Part shown: piece by piece, positions 28,614 through 37,689 of the stretch
How positions within the stretch are numbered: position 1 is the stretch's first letter
Layout: each line of letters begins with the position of its first letter
NCBI GenBank assembly: GCA_002713215.1
Contig: PAVO01000034.1
Location: forward strand, 1 to 44,801
Source of the DNA: Crocinitomicaceae bacterium
Lineage (GTDB): Bacteria; Bacteroidota; Bacteroidia; Flavobacteriales_G; Salibacteraceae
Length of the DNA: 44,801 nt
Direction of reading: 5' to 3'
Program-made: the position numbers and the translations under genes
The notes under the pieces: generated by a model
The model's database searches: none
Told to the model about the DNA's origin: nothing
What the model saw: the letters and a program-made list of their open reading frames with translations, nothing else

Positions 28614-29358
28614 TCAAATCCTTATTTCTGAAATACACCGATGTATCAATGTTTTTTAGTTTCAAATCGTATTCAATATTAATACGCATTCCCCTATTAA
28701 CTTCATCAACCGTTTGAACCGGGTTTTTTCTCAGGTCAAAAATCCGAACCAATTCGGATTCCTTTCCACTTTCCAGTCTGTAAGAGTCTTCCACAAAACA
28801 TACCGTTGCCAAGAGGTCAATTTTGGGATAATAAAACGTTCCCCCGTTTCCTACTTTATCGTATTTAAGAAAGCTATAGTTTCTGGCAATTCGTGCCGAA
28901 AACGGTGAACACAATGCCCATAAAGAACCCAATTTAAGCTGCTCTAAAACAGCAACGGCAGAGCGAATTAAATAAACGGCCCCGATTCCCATACCGGCAA
29001 CTTCCATGGAGTTCCACAACCCACACATTTCACCGGTTCCAATGGATGCGTATTTATTAATGTGGCTCGAAATCGTTGGGTCCATTTCCTTGGTAGCCTC
29101 TTCAATGGGTAATTCCTGGTTTCCCCCCAATGCATGAACCCTTACTCCACCAAAGACCTTTTCTTCGTCCTGCGATTCACACAGTATAACAAAGGAAGCC
29201 GGGTTGTATTTCCAATCATGGCTAGAAGATGACACCTGGTCAACTCCAACAGAGGTTAAAACCCTGCTGTGACCCAGAATAAATTTGTCGCACATTTCGG
29301 GCTCATCAATTGCTCGAAACGCCCTAATTTTTACATAATTATTATCTCCTTTGTTCAT
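28597..29358 (-). CDS. GNAT/autoinducer-synthase-like acyltransferase homologue
   Basis: The 253-residue protein looks like a GNAT-fold acyltransferase of the LuxI/N-acyl-amino-acid-synthase or exosortase-associated type: a strand pair VFGGVRVHALGG near 69-80, then ASIGTGEMCGLWNSMEVAGM near 104-123, a helix IGAVYLIRSAVAVLEQL, a core strand LWALCSPFSARIARNY and later FYYPKIDLLATVCFVED. The resemblance is by pattern only. It begins the operon that continues into a methyltransferase, a sensor kinase and a hybrid kinase, and a good promoter lies about 170 bases upstream. A role in making a diffusible signal is possible but unproven. Confidence 0.65.
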   Translation of the reverse strand: MNKGDNNYVKIRAFRAIDEPEMCDKFILGHSRVLTSVGVDQVSSSSHDWKYNPASFVILCESQDEEKVFGGVRVHALGGNQELPIEEATKEMDPTISSHINKYASIGTGEMCGLWNSMEVAGMGIGAVYLIRSAVAVLEQLKLGSLWALCSPFSARIARNYSFLKYDKVGNGGTFYYPKIDLLATVCFVEDSYRLESGKESELVRIFDLRKNPVQTVDEVNRGMRINIEYDLKLKNIDTSVYFRNKDLNEERL

Positions 29359-29529
29359 CGAGAATTTGTTCGGTACAAATTACGTTATCCCTGATTCTCA
29401 TATTGTGTTCTACGATTCACCTTCTACCCAATAAAATTACAGCAGAAATTGAACCAATGATGTTGTCAAAACATCTTACCCCTTCCGAGCTTGCCACATA
29501 GCATCCATCCAAGTTGATAGTGCAGGCCC

Positions 29530-29559
29530 CAAATATAGATTAAGCATTGACTTATGCAA
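29530..29559 (-). promoter_or_regulatory. Bacteroidota-type promoter TTG-N19-TATATTTG
   Basis: On the minus strand TTG (29559-29557) is followed after exactly 19 bases by TATATTTG (29537-29530), a full match to the -33/-7 pattern of Bacteroidota housekeeping promoters. It points to the acyltransferase-like gene, with a leader of roughly 165 bases. It lies in the 235-base divergent gap shared with the receiver gene at 29594. Confidence 0.6.
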
Positions 29560-29593
29560 TAAGGAATAAAAATTTTACTTTAGCTACAGAATT

Positions 29594-30088
29594 ATGGAAA
29601 CGCCTAAAATAGAGCCTAGTTTTAGTGAATTACCTCTTGTCCTGTATGTTGACGATGAAGAGCACAATCTAAATGCCTTTTACGCTGCGTTTAGAAGACG
29701 ATTCAAAATTACCAGAGCCGTAAGTGCAAAAGCAGCGTTGGAAATAATTGAAAAGCAAGAAGTCCCCTTTGAGGTTATTATCTCGGATCAAAGGATGCCG
29801 GAAATGACTGGGGTTGAGTTGTTGGAGATTGTTAAATCCAAAAGTCCTGAGTCGATTCGTATGCTGCTCACCGGGTTTGCGGATATTAATGCTGTTGTGG
29901 ACTGCATTAATCGAGGTGAGGTATATCGCTATTTAACCAAGCCCTGGGATGAAGCGAATTTAAATCGCACCATTTTAGATGCTGTTGAATTGTTCCGTCT
30001 TCGATTCAAAAACGAATGGAAAACCCAGCAATTAATTAAAATGAACGGAAAACTGGAATTCTTAGCTCGCCAGGGGCTTATATCGTAA
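29594..30088 (+). CDS. Stand-alone receiver protein
   Basis: The 164-residue protein is one receiver domain with a short helical tail: acidic pair D20-D21 (VLYVDDEEHNLNAF), phospho-acceptor D65 (VIISDQRMPEMTG), T-containing LLTGFADINAV and K in YLTKPWDE. It has no output domain. It resembles the receiver half of the hybrid kinase at 24597-25697 and is divergently oriented from that operon, so it may be a phosphate sink or relay in the same circuit. Its 3' end overlaps the convergent PAP2-like gene by 11 bases. Confidence 0.92.
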   Translation: METPKIEPSFSELPLVLYVDDEEHNLNAFYAAFRRRFKITRAVSAKAALEIIEKQEVPFEVIISDQRMPEMTGVELLEIVKSKSPESIRMLLTGFADINAVVDCINRGEVYRYLTKPWDEANLNRTILDAVELFRLRFKNEWKTQQLIKMNGKLEFLARQGLIS

Positions 30089-30692
30089 GGCCAAAATAGG
30101 TAGGTATAAATACACTTACAAACCCAACAACTACTCCGGTATATAGCTCCGCTGCTGTGTGCTTTTTAAGCTTTAATCGTGCATATCCTATTAATCCCCA
30201 AACGAGGCTAACAAGAACAATTTCGACGAAATAGTTTGCAGAAAACTGAAGATAAAGAACCAATAACCCGGCAAGCACTCCGCTAATTCCCATCATATGA
30301 ATGCTTATTTTATAAAAGTATGTGGTTAGGTATGCCATAACCACAGAAATCGTCATTCCTAAAAAGAGCGACACAACAATTGGCGGGAGGGGTGTTTTTT
30401 GAATGAGGTTGTAGGTAAAAAAGTAGAATATGCAGGTAATGCCAAAGGGTAGAATACGCTCCTTTCTATTATCTAACTGATAGGAACTTATGGCTTTGCG
30501 GAACCGAAGAAAAAACAATAGAAGAACAGGAAATACAAAGGTGTTTATGAATACCAAACCCAAAACAAACAGTTTTAAGTTTGATGGAATCGTATGCCTT
30601 AAATAGCTGTCGAGGTTTAAGATAAGTACCAACCCTAACGTGGGCATTAAACCAGGATGGAAAACATAGGATATAATCTGCGCCAGTCGCAC
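30078..30692 (-). CDS. PAP2-superfamily-like integral membrane protein
   Basis: The 204-residue protein has about six membrane helices. Late motifs (KISIHMMGISGVLAGL, then RLKLKKHTAAELYTGVVVGF) resemble the C-terminal histidine motifs of PAP2-type lipid phosphatases, but the first motif is not the classic KxxxxxxRP (a DNRKER stretch is present near 74), so catalytic activity is uncertain. The start is GTG at 30692, which shares one base with the TAG stop of rpoN (TAGTG), so translation is coupled to rpoN. Its stop overlaps the end of the opposite receiver gene. Confidence 0.72.
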   Translation of the reverse strand: MRLAQIISYVFHPGLMPTLGLVLILNLDSYLRHTIPSNLKLFVLGLVFINTFVFPVLLLFFLRFRKAISSYQLDNRKERILPFGITCIFYFFTYNLIQKTPLPPIVVSLFLGMTISVVMAYLTTYFYKISIHMMGISGVLAGLLVLYLQFSANYFVEIVLVSLVWGLIGYARLKLKKHTAAELYTGVVVGFVSVFIPTYFGLTI

Positions 30693-32152
30693 TACAACTC
30701 TTTACGCAGTCGAGCTACTGGAATATTTAGTTGCTCCCGATATTTGGCAACCGTTCGTCGGGCAATGTTGTACCCTTTATCCTTTAAAACAGCAACCAGG
30801 GCCTGATCGGTTAGCGGTTTTCTTTTATTCTCATTGCCAATAGCCTCTTCCAGAATTTTCTTTACTTCGCGCGTAGACACCTCTTCTCCATCACTATTGG
30901 TTAATGACTCGGAGAAAAAGCTCTTAAGAATGAATGTACCATACGAGGTTTGGATGTACTTGCTGTTGGCCACCCGCGATACGGTGGAGATATCCATGTT
31001 AATTACGTCCGCAATATCTTTTAAGATCATGGGCTTCAGTTTGGTTTCATCTCCAGTCATGAAGTACTCTTTCTGGTGATCGATTATGGTTTGCATTGTT
31101 AGTAACAAGGTTTGCTGACGTTGTTTAATGGCATCTATAAACCACTTTGCCGAATCTAGCTTTTGCTTAACAAAAGTGAGCGTGTCCTTTTGCTGCTTGG
31201 TGGCCTTTCCGCTACCTTTCTGATAATCTTCTATGAGGCCAGAGTACTTTTTACTTACTCTAAGCTCTGGTGCATTTCTTGAGTTAAGGCTCAATTCGAG
31301 TTCGTCATCTTCGTTTAGGGTCAATATAAAATCGGGGATGACCACCTGACTCGATCGGCTATCAGAACCGGAACCGCCTGGTTTTGGATTCAACTTTTTA
31401 ATTTCCTCATCAGCAGCCTTTAGCGCGGCTTCATCGATCTCCAGCCCTTCAAGGATTTTTTTATAGTGTTTCTTAATGTAAGCCTCGAAATAGTCTTCAA
31501 TAATCGCTTTGGCTGTAATTGACTCAACGGTTCTTGTCGTTTTTCGGTTTAGTTGAATTAGCAGGCATTCCTGCAAATCCCTGGCACCAGTTCCCGGAGG
31601 ATCGAAGGTTTGAATTATTTTAAGAATTCGTTCAACTGTTTTTTCGTCTGTATTTATGTTTTGAGTAAAGGCCAAATCGTCAACAACAGCAGAACTATCT
31701 CTCCTTAAATATCCTGAGTCGTCCAAACTTCCGAGCAGGTAATCGGCAATAAAATATTCCTGCTCTTCCAGGTCCTGCATATCCAACTGGTCTTCTAACC
31801 GCTCCCTAAAACTTTTTCCGGTAGTAACAGGTGTTGTTCTTTCTTCCTCATCTACTCCTTTATTGCTAATGGAGTATTTGTAGCTTGGTTCGTCATCAAT
31901 ATATTCTGAAAAATCAAAGTCTTTTTCTGCTTCTGTTTGCTCTGGTAAAGAATCATCGTATTGATCATCCTGTTCGGCAAATTCATCGTCCTCTTCGTCC
32001 CGACCTTCATCCAATGCTGGATTCTTTTCAAGCTCTTCTTTTATTCTGGCTTCGATGGCAATAGTTGGTACTTGCAACAACTTCATTAACTGAATTTGCT
32101 GAGGACTAAGCTTTTGGAGTAGCTTTTGACTAAGGTGTTGCTTTAATGCCAT
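30692..32152 (-). CDS. rpoN: RNA polymerase sigma-54 factor
   Basis: At 486 residues this is a full RpoN: a glutamine/leucine-rich region I (LSPQQIQLMKLLQVP), an acidic region II (about 50-85, mostly D and E), the core-binding region, a helix-turn-helix stretch (VINMDISTVSRVANSKY), and the RpoN box at the C-terminus (ARRTVAKYREQLNIP). It directs transcription from -24/-12 promoters with AAA+ enhancer proteins. The chosen ATG gives the standard MALKQHLSQKL start. The downstream PAP2-like gene is translationally coupled through TAGTG. Confidence 0.97.
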   Translation of the reverse strand: MALKQHLSQKLLQKLSPQQIQLMKLLQVPTIAIEARIKEELEKNPALDEGRDEEDDEFAEQDDQYDDSLPEQTEAEKDFDFSEYIDDEPSYKYSISNKGVDEEERTTPVTTGKSFRERLEDQLDMQDLEEQEYFIADYLLGSLDDSGYLRRDSSAVVDDLAFTQNINTDEKTVERILKIIQTFDPPGTGARDLQECLLIQLNRKTTRTVESITAKAIIEDYFEAYIKKHYKKILEGLEIDEAALKAADEEIKKLNPKPGGSGSDSRSSQVVIPDFILTLNEDDELELSLNSRNAPELRVSKKYSGLIEDYQKGSGKATKQQKDTLTFVKQKLDSAKWFIDAIKQRQQTLLLTMQTIIDHQKEYFMTGDETKLKPMILKDIADVINMDISTVSRVANSKYIQTSYGTFILKSFFSESLTNSDGEEVSTREVKKILEEAIGNENKRKPLTDQALVAVLKDKGYNIARRTVAKYREQLNIPVARLRKEL

Positions 32153-32216
32153 TACCGAATATAAAACGATACAAAATAAATATTCTTAGCCAATTGGCGT
32201 GCCAAATAATTAATGG

Positions 32217-33572
32217 CTACTTCAAAAGGCTTTGAATGCCCTTGAATGCATCATTGCCGTTGGCAAATACAAATAGAGTTAGCAGCAAAATAATACCAAC
32301 CATTTGCGCGTATTCCATGAATTTATCATTGGGTTTACGCCCTGTAACAATTTCCCAAATGGTAAACATAGCGTGTCCGCCATCTAAGGCAGGAATGGGT
32401 AAAAGGTTGAGTACACCCAACATGATGCTAAGGAAGGCCGTCATATTCCAGAAAATAAGCCAGTCCCACACTGGAGGAAATAAATTGCCGATAGCGGCAA
32501 AACCACCAACACCCTTATAAGCACCCGTGCTTGGGCTAAATATTAATTTGAGCTGCCTCAAATAATCTCCCATTTGATTAACGGCTTTATCTATTCCAGC
32601 CGGAACAGCCTCCAAAATTCCATAGGTATGGGTTTCAAGCTTGTAGTAACCTAGCTTTTCCAAATCCAGCAGTCCCAGTGAAGCACTGTGAACTCCTATT
32701 TTTCCGTTTTCAGAAATTTTGACTGGAAGGGTAAGCTCTTCTCCATCTCGTTTAATTTTTAAATCCACCTGCTGGCCGGCAAACTCACTGGCCATGGCAG
32801 CAAATTGGTCAAAATAATCTACCCTCTTGCCATCAAGTCCAATAATAACGTCTTTAGGTTGCATTCCCACGTCACTGTTATGACTGCTATCAGCCACTTT
32901 GGCAATAACAAACGGGATGCGGTACATAAAGAGCTGCTTGTTCTCCTGGTCAATGAGTCGCTCGATGAAGTTTTCGGGTATGGATATTATTTCGGTCTCA
33001 CCATTTTCATGTCTTACGTTGACATTGCCTCCATAAATCATCTCGGGCATTATTCCTGAAAATCGCTCAATCTTCTTGCCGTTGATATCCAAAATCTGGT
33101 CTCCGTTTTTAAAGCCCATTTCCATGGCCATGGAGTCTACAACCCACACTCCTCCGGTTAGGTTTTCATTGGGCAAGTATTTTTCTCCCCAAGTGAACAT
33201 CACACCTGCATATATGGCCATGGCCAAGAGAAAGTTTACGGTCACCCCGCCTAAAAGAATAATTAATCTTTGCCATGCCGGTTTACTTCTAAATTCCCAG
33301 GGTTCCGGATCATTCTTAAGTTGTCCTGTATCCATAGATTCATCGACCATGCCCGATATTTTAACATAACCCCCTAATGGAATCCAACCAATGCCATATT
33401 CGGTTTCACCTCTACGAAACTTAAAAAGCGAAAACTTCCAATCGAAAAACAAATAGAATTTTTCGACACGGGTTCCAAAATATTTAGCTGCTATGTAGTG
33501 GCCCATTTCGTGTAAAATGACCAAAATTGAGAGGCTCAAAAAAAACTGAGCTGCTTTAATTAGAATATCCAT
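32217..33572 (-). CDS. rseP: RseP/site-2-protease-family membrane metalloprotease
   Basis: The 451-residue protein has the zinc site HEMGH (H21, E22, H25) in its first membrane helix, PDZ regions (about 150-310; GMQPKDVIIGLDGKRV) and the C-terminal LDGGH motif that completes the metal site. RseP cleaves membrane-embedded substrates such as anti-sigma factors and, in many bacteria, leftover signal peptides. In Bacteroidota it often sits next to dxr, as it does here (128 bases apart, same strand), linking envelope quality control to isoprenoid synthesis. Confidence 0.95.
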   Translation of the reverse strand: MDILIKAAQFFLSLSILVILHEMGHYIAAKYFGTRVEKFYLFFDWKFSLFKFRRGETEYGIGWIPLGGYVKISGMVDESMDTGQLKNDPEPWEFRSKPAWQRLIILLGGVTVNFLLAMAIYAGVMFTWGEKYLPNENLTGGVWVVDSMAMEMGFKNGDQILDINGKKIERFSGIMPEMIYGGNVNVRHENGETEIISIPENFIERLIDQENKQLFMYRIPFVIAKVADSSHNSDVGMQPKDVIIGLDGKRVDYFDQFAAMASEFAGQQVDLKIKRDGEELTLPVKISENGKIGVHSASLGLLDLEKLGYYKLETHTYGILEAVPAGIDKAVNQMGDYLRQLKLIFSPSTGAYKGVGGFAAIGNLFPPVWDWLIFWNMTAFLSIMLGVLNLLPIPALDGGHAMFTIWEIVTGRKPNDKFMEYAQMVGIILLLTLFVFANGNDAFKGIQSLLK

Positions 33573-33700
33573 AGCAAATGTTGAAGCGGCAAAAGTGGTT
33601 ATTTGCTTTGAAGTGGCGAAATAATCTTTCGGAGTTTATAAAAGACGGCTATAAAAAAGGTTAATTGAAGCCCAACAATAGGAGATGTTGGCAGCTTCAT

Positions 33701-34867
33701 TTAAAAACTAGCCTCTAATTCACGGGCCATAATTCGGGTTTCGGTATCAGTAAGTACGTAGTCGTCGTAACTGGGAGCCTGAACAAATGAAACCTTCTCC
33801 ATACAGGCCTGATTGATCAGGGCAATATCTAAAAACCCAATTTTACCATTCAAAAATGCCTGAACACTTACTTCGTTAGCAGCATTTAATATACAGGCCA
33901 TATTTCCCTTTTTCAACAAGGCTTCAAATGCAAGGTCCAGATTTAGGAAAACCTCCCGATTGGGCTGTTCAAAAGTAAGTTGCGGATAGTCCATAAAATT
34001 AAATCGTGGAAAATCACTTTGGATTCGATCGGGATACGCTAGTGCGTACTGAATGGGTAGTTTCATATCGGGAAGGCCCATTTGCGCTTTCATACTACCA
34101 TCTGTAAATTGTACAATGGAGTGGATAATGGATTGCGGATGAACAATTACATCAATCTGTTCCGGAGTTAAATTAAAAAGCCATTTAGCTTCTATCACTT
34201 CCAATCCTTTATTCATTAATGTTGCGGAGTCAATCGTAATTTTCGCGCCCATGTCCCAGTTGGGGTGCTTAAGGGCTTCCTTTTTTGTAACCTTTAAAAG
34301 TTCATCTTTCGACCTTCCCCTAAAAGGCCCTCCAGATGCGGTCAAGTAAATTTTTTCAATAGGGTTGTGAAACTCACCGGCCAAACATTGGAAAATCGCC
34401 GAATGTTCTGAGTCAACGGGATATATATTTACCCCTTTCTCGGCAGCTAAAGCGGTAACAATTTCTCCGGCAACTACCAAGGTTTCTTTATTGGCCAAGG
34501 CGATGTTTTTACCTGCATTTATCGCGGCTAATGTTGGCTTTAAACCGGCATATCCCACCAAAGCGGTTAAAACAATGTCAACTCCGTCCATTTCTACAAC
34601 CTGGGATAAAGACTCTTTTCCTGCAAAAACCTTAATGTCATCATCCCATAAAGCATCTTTTACCTTCTGGAATTTAGATTCATCAACTATTACTACGGTA
34701 TTGGGAAGAAATTTTTTGGCCTGATCAATTAATAATTCTGCATTGGAATAAACGGTGAGTACCTCAACATGAAAGTATTCCGGATGACTATCAATTACCT
34801 CAAGTGCCTGGGTTCCAATACTTCCCGACGAACCTAGTATGGCTATCCCTTTTGTTTCTTTACTCAT
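33701..34867 (-). CDS. dxr: 1-deoxy-D-xylulose-5-phosphate reductoisomerase
   Basis: Dxr converts DXP to MEP, the committed step of non-mevalonate isoprenoid synthesis, using NADPH and a divalent metal. The N-terminus has the NADPH motif LGSSGSIGTQALEV; ANKETLV, PVDSEHSAIFQCL (metal ligands) and LTASGGPFRGR follow, with NMGAKITIDSATLMNKGLE-like sequence after that. I start it at the ATG at 34867 (388 residues); the upstream TTG at 34894 would add nine residues of unlikely sequence. A -7-like TATTTTTG lies 8 bases before the ATG. It is divergent from porZ. Confidence 0.96.
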   Translation of the reverse strand: MSKETKGIAILGSSGSIGTQALEVIDSHPEYFHVEVLTVYSNAELLIDQAKKFLPNTVVIVDESKFQKVKDALWDDDIKVFAGKESLSQVVEMDGVDIVLTALVGYAGLKPTLAAINAGKNIALANKETLVVAGEIVTALAAEKGVNIYPVDSEHSAIFQCLAGEFHNPIEKIYLTASGGPFRGRSKDELLKVTKKEALKHPNWDMGAKITIDSATLMNKGLEVIEAKWLFNLTPEQIDVIVHPQSIIHSIVQFTDGSMKAQMGLPDMKLPIQYALAYPDRIQSDFPRFNFMDYPQLTFEQPNREVFLNLDLAFEALLKKGNMACILNAANEVSVQAFLNGKIGFLDIALINQACMEKVSFVQAPSYDDYVLTDTETRIMARELEASF

Positions 34868-34874
34868 TTGGTGC

Positions 34875-34882
34875 CAAAAATA
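34875..34882 (-). promoter_or_regulatory. Possible -7 box TATTTTTG upstream of dxr
   Basis: A full TAnnTTTG match on the minus strand only 8 bases before the chosen dxr ATG. A TTG lies 22 bases upstream, a little too far. If used, the leader would be very short. Confidence 0.28.
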
Positions 34883-34959
34883 AAACGTTACCAACCCCTT
34901 CCTACAAATAGTTTAAGACTATTAAAATAAAATGGAGAAACTTTTGTTATTTCGTGCCT

Positions 34960-37263
34960 ATGCGATTTGCTATTATCATTTTGTTCTTGTTTAATGCATT
35001 TGTTCAGTCAAAGGCACAACTTACTCCCGTCTTTGAATGGCGTGATCATTTGACCTATTCCAAGGTGACCCGCGTTGCTTACGCAAATAATAAGGTTTAT
35101 GCATCTGGAAACTCAGGAATGTTTTTCGTTGATCTGGAAGACAACAGCGTTAATCGTATCAGCACTATAAATGGCTTATCGGATATTGTTACAACCTCCC
35201 TTGGTACTTCTAACCACAACCAATCGGTATATGTTGGTTACGAAGACGGTACCATTGACATTATTGAAAATAAAACCATCCTCACCATACCTGACATTAA
35301 GCGATCAAATATTATTGGTAATAAACAGGTCAATCATTTCAATTTTACGATTGATAATGTTTGCTATATCTCAACTGGGTTTGGGGTTGTTAAGTTTAAC
35401 ATAGCCAACAAGGAGGTTTCTGAAACATTTAGAATAGGGAAAAACGGGAGCCTGATATTCGTAAATTCCACTTTTATTAGTGGTGACACCTTGTATGCTG
35501 CTACTCAAAAAGGCCTTTACAAAGGGGGGTTAAGTTCCTTTTTATATGATCCGGATAACTGGCAAAAAGTTGACTCATTCCCTAGGGCAGACTCTAACCT
35601 TTCAGCCGGGTTTGAATTTGGTGGAAAAATTCATGTTAATGTTAATAATATAGCATTTCAGGGGGATACGGTTTATACCCTTGACTCAGGTAAGTGGGTT
35701 GTAAACTCTACTTTATCGGGTGAAGATAACAACACCTTTGAAATAAAGAATAATGAACTTCTGGTTGCCAATAGCACAAGTTTCGAAGTGTGGGATACAT
35801 CGTGGAAGAAGGTTAGGCGTGAGTTCCAGTCCAACGGGGATCCAATCGCCCCCAAGGCGGCAACCTATGGCCCTGGCGATGAAATTTGGTTTGGTGACTT
35901 TACCCAAGGGCTAATTCAAAATTTGGGACCGTTCAGCAACCGTGAATATGTTATTGATGGGCCGGTTTCTAACCGGGCATTTCGCTTAAACGCTTTTGGA
36001 GGAAATGTTTATGTCTGTGGTGGTGCTCATAGTGACGTTCAGGTTCGTTTGGGGTTTCCAGGAGAAGTAAGTAAGTTTAATAACGAAAATTGGACCTTAT
36101 ATGATCGGGAGTCAATTATAGGGTTTGATACGCTAACAGACATCATTGCGGTTTCAGAAAACCCAAATAATTCCAAGCAATTTGCTGTTGGAAGTATGGG
36201 AGGTGGGCTTATCATCTTTAACAATAACCAGGTTCAAAACATATATGGGTTTGCTAATTCACCTCTCACAGGAATAGCAGATATTGCGACTTATGTTACG
36301 GGAGTTGACTACGATAAAAATGGAACACTCTGGATTTCGAATTCTATTTCTAAACAACCCATACACGCACTTACTCAAAGTGGAAGTTGGGTCAGCTTCA
36401 ATATTGGTGACCAAAGTACGGAACGCCAATCAAATCAGGTTATCGCTACTGATTGGGGGCATATCTGGTATATTATTCCCTCAGTTGGAATTGGGGTCTT
36501 GGATTATAACTCCACGTTAGGAACAAACGCAGATGATCGATATCTGGAATTGCTTACTGCTGCAGGAAGTGGAGCTCTTGCTAGCAGTGAAGTAACCAGA
36601 ATGGCGGTAGATCGGGATGGACACATTTGGGTGGGAAGTAATGTTGGAATTAATGTTTTCTATAATGCTGCAACAATTCTTAATCGGTCTGATGTAGATT
36701 CAAAGGAAATATTTATTGATCAGGATGGTCAAACTCAAATCTTACTGAAAGACCAATTTGTAACTGATATATTTATCGATGTCGCTAACCGGAAATGGAT
36801 TTCAACCCGTGGTAATGGGGTTTATTTAATGTCATCCGATGGCACCAAGGAAGTGCGACACTTTACCACGGAAAACTCACCCTTGTATACCGATGATGTC
36901 AACAGCGTTTCGGTAGATGAAAAAACGGGTGAGGTTTTTATTGCCACAGAGAAAGGACTAATTTCTTTTAGAGAAACGGCAACAGCATCAAGCGATTTTA
37001 GTTCCATGTACGCCTTCCCGAACCCTGTTTTGCCAAGTTATGATGGAATTATTGCCATTAGCGGTGTTGCTGATCAGGCGACAATAATAATTACTGATAT
37101 AGCCGGAAACAAAGTTTATGAGACCATCAGTGAAGGAGGTCAAGCTACCTGGAATGGGAAAAACCTCAATGGAGACCCGGTAGCAACGGGTATATATCTT
37201 ATATACGGAGCCAGTGAAGATGGTTCACTGCACGGAGCAACCAAGTTGCTCATCGAAAACTAA
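34960..37263 (+). CDS. porZ: PorZ-like type IX secretion protein (two-component-regulator-like propellers)
   Basis: From the ATG at 34960 this is 767 residues (a GTG two codons earlier is the other option). It has a signal peptide ending near KAQ (about 1-20), then two beta-propeller-like regions with repeated GLSD, GDTLYAATQKGLYKG, WISNSIS and HIWVGSNVGINVFY blades, and a C-terminal domain (about 680-765; YAFPNPVLPSYDGIIAISGV, GNKVYETI, ATGIYLIYG) of the type IX sorting kind. In Porphyromonas PorZ belongs to the surface complex that attaches exported proteins to lipopolysaccharide. This marks the host as T9SS-bearing Bacteroidota. It is divergent from dxr. Confidence 0.9.
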   Translation: MRFAIIILFLFNAFVQSKAQLTPVFEWRDHLTYSKVTRVAYANNKVYASGNSGMFFVDLEDNSVNRISTINGLSDIVTTSLGTSNHNQSVYVGYEDGTIDIIENKTILTIPDIKRSNIIGNKQVNHFNFTIDNVCYISTGFGVVKFNIANKEVSETFRIGKNGSLIFVNSTFISGDTLYAATQKGLYKGGLSSFLYDPDNWQKVDSFPRADSNLSAGFEFGGKIHVNVNNIAFQGDTVYTLDSGKWVVNSTLSGEDNNTFEIKNNELLVANSTSFEVWDTSWKKVRREFQSNGDPIAPKAATYGPGDEIWFGDFTQGLIQNLGPFSNREYVIDGPVSNRAFRLNAFGGNVYVCGGAHSDVQVRLGFPGEVSKFNNENWTLYDRESIIGFDTLTDIIAVSENPNNSKQFAVGSMGGGLIIFNNNQVQNIYGFANSPLTGIADIATYVTGVDYDKNGTLWISNSISKQPIHALTQSGSWVSFNIGDQSTERQSNQVIATDWGHIWYIIPSVGIGVLDYNSTLGTNADDRYLELLTAAGSGALASSEVTRMAVDRDGHIWVGSNVGINVFYNAATILNRSDVDSKEIFIDQDGQTQILLKDQFVTDIFIDVANRKWISTRGNGVYLMSSDGTKEVRHFTTENSPLYTDDVNSVSVDEKTGEVFIATEKGLISFRETATASSDFSSMYAFPNPVLPSYDGIIAISGVADQATIIITDIAGNKVYETISEGGQATWNGKNLNGDPVATGIYLIYGASEDGSLHGATKLLIEN

Positions 37264-37273
37264 GGCTTCCGGT

Positions 37274-37591
37274 TTAATCCAGGTCCTCAAGCAAAAGCAA
37301 TTTATATTCTTGAATTTCTTCACGATTAAATTTGTTGTTGGGTTCTTTTACCAACTCAAGAAAATACTCGAAACTGGTTTGCTCCCCTTCTTCTCGCTCT
37401 TCTTCAAACACATCAACAATGAAGTCACTATTTGCCTCAATATGTTCATATGCTAACCGACAAACTTTGGTAAGGGTGGGATCTTCGGCAGCTTTAAATT
37501 CTTCTCTTAATGCCTTAAGTGCCTCAATTAATTCTGTCCCTTCAAACCGATGCTTTTCGTAAGCTGCAACAACCTTATCAATTCCGCTCAT
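37274..37591 (-). CDS. Small acidic helical protein of unknown function
   Basis: About 105 residues from the ATG at 37591 (an upstream TTG at 37600 would add three). It is highly charged and acidic (FEEEREEGEQTSFEYFLELV, LLLLEDLD) and predicted helical, with no signal peptide or membrane segment. It resembles no family I can name. It converges on porZ with a 10-base gap. A TAnnTTTG -7 match (TACTTTTG) stands 16 bases upstream of the ATG, which supports it as an expressed gene. Confidence 0.75.
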   Translation of the reverse strand: MSGIDKVVAAYEKHRFEGTELIEALKALREEFKAAEDPTLTKVCRLAYEHIEANSDFIVDVFEEEREEGEQTSFEYFLELVKEPNNKFNREEIQEYKLLLLEDLD

Positions 37592-37607
37592 AGTCTTCAA
37601 ATTTTGG

Positions 37608-37615
37608 CAAAAGTA
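37608..37615 (-). promoter_or_regulatory. -7 box TACTTTTG upstream of the small acidic protein
   Basis: An exact TAnnTTTG match on the minus strand in the context CTACTTTTGCC; the same 11-base string occurs upstream of ileS. No TTG at the usual -33 distance. Confidence 0.4.
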
Positions 37616-37661
37616 GTCCGATTAATCTCATTTTTATATGGGTTCTCTGCTTAATTTTTAC

Positions 37662-37676
37662 AATCTTCGTAAGATT
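37662..37676. repeat. Short dyad AATCTTCGTAAGATT before the deacetylase gene
   Basis: A perfect 6-base inverted repeat with a 3-base loop, 14 bases upstream of the ATG at 37690. It could be a small leader hairpin or an operator; there is no other support. Confidence 0.3.
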
Positions 37677-37689
37677 AAAACCCATAATT

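Noticed and set aside
34932..34960. Earlier start for porZ at ATG 34932
   Set aside because: It is in a different frame from the PorZ signal peptide.
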